Below are positions 1 through 4,500 of a stretch of 6,420 nucleotides of DNA, one piece after another. Positions within the stretch are counted from its first letter, which is position 1, and every line of letters begins with the position of its first letter. The notes under the pieces are model-generated. The model saw only the letters and a list, made by a program, of their open reading frames with translations. It was not told the DNA's origin and searched no databases. Both the position numbers and the translations under genes were made by a program. This DNA is from RGIG5270 sp045657185 (GTDB lineage Bacteria > Verrucomicrobiota > Lentisphaeria > Victivallales > Victivallaceae), in assembly GCA_045657185.1 (NCBI GenBank), contig JAZOSO010000207.1:1-6420 (forward strand). The letters are read 5' to 3'.

Positions 1-435
1 AATCAAGGTGATAAATATAAAAAATGTCGAGAAAACAAACATCAGCAGCACTGTGCCGCCCAAACATGATAAAATAAGACAAGTTATTGACTGCCAAATC
101 TTTTTGAAGTTTTTAAAGCAGTTGTAACTCGCAAAAAATAAACAACATGCCAAGATAAAATCAAATATGATAAAATGCATGAACAAACGGCATGAAGTTA
201 CCGTCCTCGCCCAGAAGCTGTCAAATTCCTCCACCCCGAAATTTCTTAAACTCCTGAACTGCTCAACAGGTTCAACCGTATCGGAATAAACAACTGCCAT
301 TACCGCAGAAAACAAGGTCAGCAAAAGCATAACTCCGCCGCAGATACGGTATGTTTTTTTCTCTTTTTTCTTTCCGGCAAATGTTCCTGCTGCCGCAGAA
401 AACAGCAAAATTGCAATGCAAAATATAATCAGCAT
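1..435 (-). CDS. Multi-pass membrane protein, partial (C-terminus beyond left edge)
   Basis: An open frame starts at the ATG whose complement is 433-435 and stays open for 145 codons to the window edge. AGGAG (complement of 446-450) lies 10 nt upstream and supports this start. Four hydrophobic stretches are visible, at about residues 2-21, 31-50, 85-105 and 117-145. Lysine-rich loops follow the first (KKKEKK, 22-27) and third (KNFKK, 108-112) segments, and an acidic loop lies at about 51-72. By the positive-inside rule the N-terminus would face out and the lysine loops would be cytoplasmic. I recognise no family signature and assign no function. The gene lies downstream of the 597-1328 gene on the same strand but is separated from it by a strong terminator, so it probably has its own promoter. 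That the frame is coding rests on its length, ribosome binding site and regular membrane topology. Confidence 0.75.
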   Translation of the reverse strand, partial: MLIIFCIAILLFSAAAGTFAGKKKEKKTYRICGGVMLLLTLFSAVMAVVYSDTVEPVEQFRSLRNFGVEEFDSFWARTVTSCRLFMHFIIFDFILACCLFFASYNCFKNFKKIWQSITCLILSCLGGTVLLMFVFSTFFIFITLI

Positions 436-470
436 AATATTACTTCTCCTGTTAAAATCAAATTTACAAT

Positions 471-498
471 AATATAATATAGTTTCTTGAAAATACAA
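471..498 (-). promoter_or_regulatory. Candidate sigma-70 promoter for the membrane protein gene
   Basis: Read on the minus strand, TTGTAT (498-493) is followed after 16 bp by TATATT (476-471). The -10 box lies 35 bp before the ATG at 435 and just past the terminator of the preceding gene, where a promoter would be needed. The surrounding region is very AT-rich, so chance matches are easy. The rest of 436-500 shows nothing else. Confidence 0.4.
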
Positions 499-501
499 CA
501 G

Positions 502-558
502 AAAAATAAAAAAGGGGCTGGGAAAAGAAACTTTATGAATAAAGTTTCTTTTCCCAGC
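502..558 (-). terminator. Rho-independent terminator with a perfect 19-bp stem
   Basis: Positions 517-535 and 540-558 are perfect reverse complements (arm starts GCTGGGAAAAG), with a 4-nt loop TGAA at 536-539. Read on the minus strand, the stem is followed by CCC and a T-rich tract (complement of 502-513). This orients it as the terminator of the gene ending at 597, whose stop is 38 bp upstream. On the plus strand no T tract follows, so it should act in one direction only. The stem is longer than most intrinsic terminators need. Confidence 0.85.
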
Positions 559-571
559 AAAACAGTTTTGC
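557..571. repeat. Short 15-bp palindrome beside the terminator
   Basis: GCAAAAC and GTTTTGC flank a single central A, giving a perfect inverted repeat whose first two bases are the last two of the terminator arm. As RNA it could form a 6-bp stem with a 3-nt loop directly before the main terminator hairpin. It could also be a protein-binding palindrome or chance in AT-rich DNA. Confidence 0.4.
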
Positions 572-596
572 AATATACTATCGGATGAATGTAAAA

Positions 597-1328
597 TCAG
601 TAGTAGATTTTTTCAGGATTGATTTTCACAGTGTAGCTTTCCGACCAGTTTGAGGGGAAGCCTGTTGTCTGCCAGATATAATATTTATCATCTTTATTGA
701 TTGCAACTGCACCGCCTTTTTCGGATGACAGGACGATATTGATGGCCTCCTGTGTTGCAGGATTGAAACTCGGAATATAGAATTTTGCCCCCTGAAGTGT
801 GAATTCATTTTTGTCGCCGTAGTCAGTGCGGGTGACGGTTGTTTTTATACTGCCGTCCTGCAATGCGTACATAAAACCTTCACCGGGATAAATTGTGTCT
901 ATCAATCCGCTTGCGGCAAATGACTCTATATGCATTCGGGAATTGACAATTACGAGGTTGTATAATAAAATCATATCGCTTCTGTCAAGCTGAAAATCTG
1001 TTTCATCATCTTTCTGATATACATAATATTCAATGCGGCATTCAGTTGGAGTTTTGCCGATATGCAGGAAAAATAAATTGTGCTTTCCGTAATATGTATC
1101 GACTTTGTAATCATCAAGTTTGACATATTTGCCATTGAGCTTGAAAATACAGTTTGAAATCGTTACGCCCAGTCTTGAGTCTTTTTCAGGGGTGGATTTC
1201 AGTTGAAAAAATCCGCTGTGCAGATTGCTTTGCGGGGCGGGCATGTGTGAACAATGGATAACAATATCATTGTGTCTGCGTTCAAGGTGAATATTGTCAC
1301 CTGCAATTATGCGTTCTGTTACCGGCAT
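597..1328 (-). CDS. Hypothetical protein, 243 residues, beta-rich; N-terminus resembles phage tail-fibre repeats
   Basis: The start chosen is the ATG at 1328 (protein begins MPVTERIIAGDN). AAAGGAG lies 5 nt upstream of it. An in-frame ATG 13 codons further upstream (1367) has no such site and would place the ribosome binding site inside the gene. There is no signal peptide or membrane segment. The sequence alternates hydrophobic and polar residues as beta-strand proteins do. Residues 7-25 (AGDN, four residues, then ND followed by IVIH) resemble the 'AGxNIxixxxgndixI' pattern common at the start of phage tail-fibre and collagen-like or pectate-lyase-like repeats. That likeness is from memory and is weak evidence. 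The rest matches no family I know. It is transcribed divergently from the araC-type gene, so the operator at 1427-1460 might also affect it, but I see no convincing promoter for it. A strong terminator follows. Function unknown. Confidence 0.8.
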   Translation of the reverse strand: MPVTERIIAGDNIHLERRHNDIVIHCSHMPAPQSNLHSGFFQLKSTPEKDSRLGVTISNCIFKLNGKYVKLDDYKVDTYYGKHNLFFLHIGKTPTECRIEYYVYQKDDETDFQLDRSDMILLYNLVIVNSRMHIESFAASGLIDTIYPGEGFMYALQDGSIKTTVTRTDYGDKNEFTLQGAKFYIPSFNPATQEAINIVLSSEKGGAVAINKDDKYYIWQTTGFPSNWSESYTVKINPEKIYY

Positions 1329-1333
1329 AAAAA

Positions 1334-1340
1334 CTCCTTT
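1334..1340 (-). promoter_or_regulatory. Ribosome binding site deciding the start at 1328
   Basis: AAAGGAG on the minus strand, followed by five T and the ATG at 1328. It rules out the longer in-frame start at 1367. A TTGACA-like box (complement of 1362-1367) lies just upstream but has no -10 box at a proper distance. Confidence 0.8.
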
Positions 1341-1426
1341 CGTTTTAAAATAGAGAGTATGTGTCAACTTTTGAGCTCGGACAGTGATTTGTCAGAAGAT
1401 TTTTTTCAATAAATAACTCAGGGAAA

Positions 1427-1460
1427 AATAAACCGATTTTTATAAAATTGACCCGATTTT
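1427..1460 (+). promoter_or_regulatory. Putative operator for the AraC-type regulator (site 1, autoregulation)
   Basis: Two 14-bp direct half-sites, AATAAACCGATTTT (1427-1440) and ATTGACCCGATTTT (1447-1460), repeat with a 20-bp period, about two helical turns. AraC-family proteins typically bind paired direct half-sites about 21 bp apart just upstream of -35 boxes. The second half-site ends 14 bp before the -35 box at 1475. The same arrangement recurs before the hydrolase operon at 2343-2376. It lies between divergent genes and so could also act on the gene at 597-1328. The binding protein is inferred, not shown. I found nothing else clear in the 1329-1546 intergenic region apart from the promoter at 1475. 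Confidence 0.65.
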
Positions 1461-1474
1461 TTTATTGTGCGGTA

Positions 1475-1503
1475 TTGACATTTTAATTTTTTGTAGTTAT
1501 ATT
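1475..1503 (+). promoter_or_regulatory. Sigma-70 promoter of the araC-type gene
   Basis: A consensus TTGACA (1475-1480), an optimal 17-bp spacer and TATATT (1498-1503). Transcription would start near 1510, giving a leader of about 35 nt before the ATG at 1547. That leader has no obvious Shine-Dalgarno sequence. Confidence 0.75.
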
Positions 1504-1546
1504 TTATTGTAATAAAAATATCAGAATATGTTCAGAACCGTAATTT

Positions 1547-2347
1547 ATGCATAATAAAGAAATAAAAACCAAACATTTGACTGTTCCGACGGTACTGCAT
1601 GCAATGCGTGTATGCTATAAACCTGATTTTTCAAATTATTTTCATCAGGATCAGAATAATGAAGTGTTATATATCATTGATGGCAAAGTCCGTCTGCTTT
1701 TTGAATCCGGGGAAGAATATGTTGCCGGTCCCAATGATACACTTTTTATTCCTCACGGTGTCAGGCACAGGGATATTTTTGAGGAATACAACGGCCTTGA
1801 AGTTTATCACATGAATTTCAAATGGCGGCATGCTGACCGTCTTTTTGCCCTTGTCGGTCCTGACTGTGTAAGCAAACTGCCGAACAGAGAGAAAAATGAG
1901 ATACGGCTTTTGTTTGATATGTTGAGACTGGATACTGAAAGCGGAAATTTTTTGCTGACGGAAATCCGTCTGGCTCATATCCTCGGGATTATCTGGAAAC
2001 ATACATTCAGCGCAGAACATAATGACGCATCTGATAATTTGAGCCGTATTTGCAATTATGCCAAAAACTATATGATTGCCAACTTGTCGCACAATTTGAG
2101 CATTGACAGTGTGGCGGAGCATTTGCGGGTCAGCCGCTCAACTTTGACAAGGGCTTTCCGTCTGTCAGGTTCTTTGAGTTTTAATGCTTTTTTGAGGTCA
2201 GTCCGTATGCATCAGGCATATTTTCTTTTGCAGGAACAAGCGTTAAATCTGGCGGATTGCGCCCAGCGTTGCGGATTTAATGACCCGTCATATTTTGCCA
2301 AAGTTTTCAAAAAGCATTTCGGTTTTTCGCCTAAAGATTTTCATTGA
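1547..2347 (+). CDS. AraC/XylS-family transcriptional regulator with N-terminal cupin domain
   Basis: 266 residues, the usual size of a two-domain AraC-type sugar regulator. Residues of about 15-92 form a cupin-like ligand-binding and dimerisation domain; a strand run around LYIIDGKVRLLF (41-52) is followed by a PNDTLFIPHGVRH segment (62-74) typical of these folds. A linker leads to the C-terminal DNA-binding domain at about 165-266. It has one helix-turn-helix near 184-205 (LSIDSVAEHLRVSRSTLTRAF) and a second at about 234-259. The second includes the family signature CGFNDPSYFAKVFKKHFG followed by SPKDF at the very end. The ligand is presumably a sugar released from, or imported for, the downstream hydrolases; this is inference from position. 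No ribosome binding site precedes the ATG at 1547, so the exact start is less certain than the gene. Matching half-sites before this gene and before the hydrolase gene suggest control of both. The stop codon overlaps the second operator. Confidence 0.92.
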   Translation: MHNKEIKTKHLTVPTVLHAMRVCYKPDFSNYFHQDQNNEVLYIIDGKVRLLFESGEEYVAGPNDTLFIPHGVRHRDIFEEYNGLEVYHMNFKWRHADRLFALVGPDCVSKLPNREKNEIRLLFDMLRLDTESGNFLLTEIRLAHILGIIWKHTFSAEHNDASDNLSRICNYAKNYMIANLSHNLSIDSVAEHLRVSRSTLTRAFRLSGSLSFNAFLRSVRMHQAYFLLQEQALNLADCAQRCGFNDPSYFAKVFKKHFGFSPKDFH

Positions 2348-2376
2348 ACCGATTTTGCTTTCATTGAACCTATATT
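2343..2376 (+). promoter_or_regulatory. Putative operator for the AraC-type regulator (site 2, hydrolase operon)
   Basis: Half-sites ATTGAACCGATTTT (2343-2356) and ATTGAACCTATATT (2363-2376) repeat with a 20-bp period. The first overlaps the araC stop codon. An exact 12-bp direct repeat, TTTCATTGAACC, lies at 2339-2350 and 2359-2370. The 10-mer AACCGATTTT is shared exactly with site 1 (1431-1440), and ATTGA plus most of the second half-site also match. The distance to the following -35 box is 14 bp, as at site 1. Confidence 0.7.
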
Positions 2377-2390
2377 ACATTTTTCTTTTC

Positions 2391-2419
2391 TTGTTTTTTG
2401 TACAGATGATGATTATATT
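2391..2419 (+). promoter_or_regulatory. Likely activator-dependent promoter of the hydrolase operon
   Basis: TTGTTT (2391-2396), a 17-bp spacer and TATATT (2414-2419). The -35 box matches consensus only in TTG, while the -10 box is good; this is the usual form of promoters that need an activator. It sits 14 bp downstream of the operator half-sites. Transcription from about 2426 would leave a leader of roughly 64 nt. That leader contains a weak 6-bp inverted repeat (CAAGTT 2450-2455, AACTTG 2464-2469) just before the ribosome binding site. Confidence 0.6.
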
Positions 2420-2474
2420 GTCAGTAGATGTAATCTGTAATTTGTTTGCCAAGTTAATAGAAAAACTTGTATAT

Positions 2475-2480
2475 AAGGAG
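2475..2480 (+). promoter_or_regulatory. Ribosome binding site deciding the start at 2490
   Basis: AAGGAG with a 9-nt spacer to the ATG at 2490. The frame is open further upstream, into the araC gene, but no other in-frame ATG there has such a site. Confidence 0.85.
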
Positions 2481-2489
2481 TTTAAAAAA

Positions 2490-4487
2490 ATGAAAGAATG
2501 GAAAAATTACACTTTTCACTGGGATGATGCACCGCTGGACATTTCACCGTTATTCGCAGATGAAGTTCCCGCAGGTAAACACGGTTTTTTGAAAGCCGCA
2601 GGAGATAAATTCGTTTTTGAAGACGGTACAAATGCCCGTTTCTGGGGGGTACTTTTGAACTCTTCCGCCTGTTTCCCTTCTCACAAAGACGCCGACCGGG
2701 TCGCACGCCGTCTCGCAAAATTCGGTATCAACATTGTCCGTTTGCACCAGTTTGATGCGGTCTGGGCAACTCCCAATATTTTCCAGTTCAGCAAAGGTAC
2801 TCTGCATAATACCACACGCAAACTTGACCCCGAATCTCTCGATCGCATGGACTATCTGATTCACGCTCTGGAAAAAGAGGGTATTTATATTTACATGGAC
2901 CTCATGGTTTACCGCACATTCAAAGAAGATGACGGTTTGGAAAACGGTTCAGAGCTTCCTATCAACGGCGCAAAACCTTATACTGTTTTTGACCGTGATT
3001 TGCGTAAACTTCAAAAAGAATATGCCGACCAGATTCTGACTCATGTCAATCCCTACACCGGAAAAAAACTCGTTGACGACCCCGGTATGGCAATGGTGCT
3101 TATCACCAATGAAAACGATATGTTCAACAATAATTTTCCCATTGTTGTCGAACCTTACCGCACTCGTCTGCTCAATATGTACCGTGAATGGGCAAAAGTC
3201 AATGAACCTGAACTTGAAATACCCGAAGATTTCTCATTTGATTTCCGCAAAACTCCGCCGACTGAAAGTATTTTGCGCTTCTACCACGATATCAATAAAC
3301 AGTATTGCGAAGAAATGTATGACTATTTGAAAGGTATCGGTGTCAAATGTCAGATTGCAGGCGGTTCATGGAGCCGCGGTCTGACTCTTGTTTCTTCCGT
3401 CCGCAATATGGATATTACAAGCTCAAATGTTTACTTTGACTTGTGGGGCAATACCGGCAGCAACAAAAATCTTGCTGAACAGCGCGACCAGGTTTTCGGC
3501 ATGATTCCTGCTAAAATCGCTATTAAAGACAAACCCTTGTTCATTACCGAATGGGATATGGTTTGGCCGAATGAATGGCGCGCGCAGTCATCACTGCTGG
3601 TTGCCTCTATGAGCGCATTTCAGGGATGGGGCGGAGCTACACTCCATACTTACAGATATCGTACAACTCCGGCTGACTGCATGGGCGGAACTGTTTTGGG
3701 CGGTATTCCGTACCGTCAGAACTTTGAAACATTTATGGACCCTGCCAAATTCGGACTTTTCTATGCGTCTTCAATCATGTACCGCCGCGGTGATGTTTCT
3801 GAAGCAAAAGAAGTTCAGTATGTCAGACTTGCAGATGAAAATATTTACGACCCGAAGCACGGCTTTGAATGTCACAATACGCCCAATGTTCGCGCTATGG
3901 CAAACTGTGAAATGCACAAAGTACGTTTCGTTTTTGATGGCGACAAAGATTTTGAAAATGCAATTTCTCCCGATGATGAAAGTACTGCATTGCTCAATCG
4001 TGATACAGTTACTTCCGATACCGGTGAACTTTACCGCAACTGGGCGGCAGGTTACGGCTTGATTGATACCAAAAAGACCAAATCAATTTTCGGCAACTTC
4101 AAAAAAGGTCAGAAAATTCAGCTCAGAGACGGTGTTGAATTTGAAATGTCCGAAGAGTTTGCAACTGTCACATTGACTTCTCTTTCCGGTGAAGACCTTA
4201 ATGATGCCAGACTTATTCTTATTACCGCAGTCGGCAGAGCAGATAATACCGATGCTCAATACAATGAAGACCACACCCAACGCATTTCTCTCGGTCACGG
4301 TCCTGTTCTGATTGAACCGATTGAAGCTGTTATCAATATCAGAAGCAGTGTCAAAAATATGCGCTGCTGGAGTATTGACCCCGACGGAGCATATACCGGC
4401 ATGGTTCCTTCAAGTATGGAAAACGGTGTCCGTCAAATCAAAATCGGTGAAGTTTATCCGTCAATTTACTATTTACTCTCAATTTAA
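2490..4487 (+). CDS. Clan GH-A-like glycoside hydrolase, cytoplasmic, first of tandem pair
   Basis: 665 residues from the ATG at 2490. The start is supported by its ribosome binding site and by the second copy, whose N-terminus aligns from residue 1. There is no signal peptide or lipobox, so the enzyme should act in the cytoplasm on imported oligosaccharides or glycosides. A short N-terminal beta region (KHGFLKA, then FVFEDG and FWGV at 51-54) leads into a (beta/alpha)8-type barrel over about 55-440. Motifs fitting clan GH-A retaining enzymes are RLHQFD (84-89), LITNENDM with Asn207-Glu208 as the likely acid/base, and LFITEWD with Glu354 as the likely nucleophile, 146 residues apart. A C-terminal beta-rich module (about 480-665) carries SDTGELYRN (509-517) and GHGPVLIEP (602-610). 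I cannot assign a CAZy family or substrate. GH5-like and related families are candidates, and the residue roles are inferred by motif. It is probably induced through the upstream operator. The second gene follows after 13 bp. Confidence 0.88.
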   Translation: MKEWKNYTFHWDDAPLDISPLFADEVPAGKHGFLKAAGDKFVFEDGTNARFWGVLLNSSACFPSHKDADRVARRLAKFGINIVRLHQFDAVWATPNIFQFSKGTLHNTTRKLDPESLDRMDYLIHALEKEGIYIYMDLMVYRTFKEDDGLENGSELPINGAKPYTVFDRDLRKLQKEYADQILTHVNPYTGKKLVDDPGMAMVLITNENDMFNNNFPIVVEPYRTRLLNMYREWAKVNEPELEIPEDFSFDFRKTPPTESILRFYHDINKQYCEEMYDYLKGIGVKCQIAGGSWSRGLTLVSSVRNMDITSSNVYFDLWGNTGSNKNLAEQRDQVFGMIPAKIAIKDKPLFITEWDMVWPNEWRAQSSLLVASMSAFQGWGGATLHTYRYRTTPADCMGGTVLGGIPYRQNFETFMDPAKFGLFYASSIMYRRGDVSEAKEVQYVRLADENIYDPKHGFECHNTPNVRAMANCEMHKVRFVFDGDKDFENAISPDDESTALLNRDTVTSDTGELYRNWAAGYGLIDTKKTKSIFGNFKKGQKIQLRDGVEFEMSEEFATVTLTSLSGEDLNDARLILITAVGRADNTDAQYNEDHTQRISLGHGPVLIEPIEAVINIRSSVKNMRCWSIDPDGAYTGMVPSSMENGVRQIKIGEVYPSIYYLLSI

Positions 4488-4500
4488 CTCAAAGAGAAAA

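Noticed and set aside
1329..1367. Longer start for the minus-strand 243-residue protein
   Set aside because: The 13 extra codons would contain the AAAGGAG site that serves the ATG at 1328, and the upstream ATG has no site of its own.
1667..2122. 151-codon minus-strand open frame within the araC-type gene
   Set aside because: It lies fully antisense to a gene with clear family signatures and has no ribosome binding site or recognisable domain.
2450..2469. Riboswitch or attenuator in the hydrolase leader
   Set aside because: Only a 6-bp inverted repeat in an AT-rich leader of about 64 nt is present; there is no terminator-like stem with a T tract and no conserved riboswitch core.
2280..2489. 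N-terminal extension of the first hydrolase starting inside the araC-type gene
   Set aside because: The extra 70 residues come from araC coding sequence, the operator and the T-rich leader. The second copy lacks any counterpart, and the only good ribosome binding site serves the ATG at 2490. The hydrophobic look of the extension is due to T-rich DNA and is not a signal peptide.
4311..4324. Third operator: ATTGAACCGATTGA inside the first hydrolase gene matches the half-site at 12 of 14 bases
   Set aside because: It encodes the conserved IEPIE segment, has no partner half-site 20 bp away on either side and no promoter follows. The second copy does not preserve it at the DNA level. Most likely coincidence.
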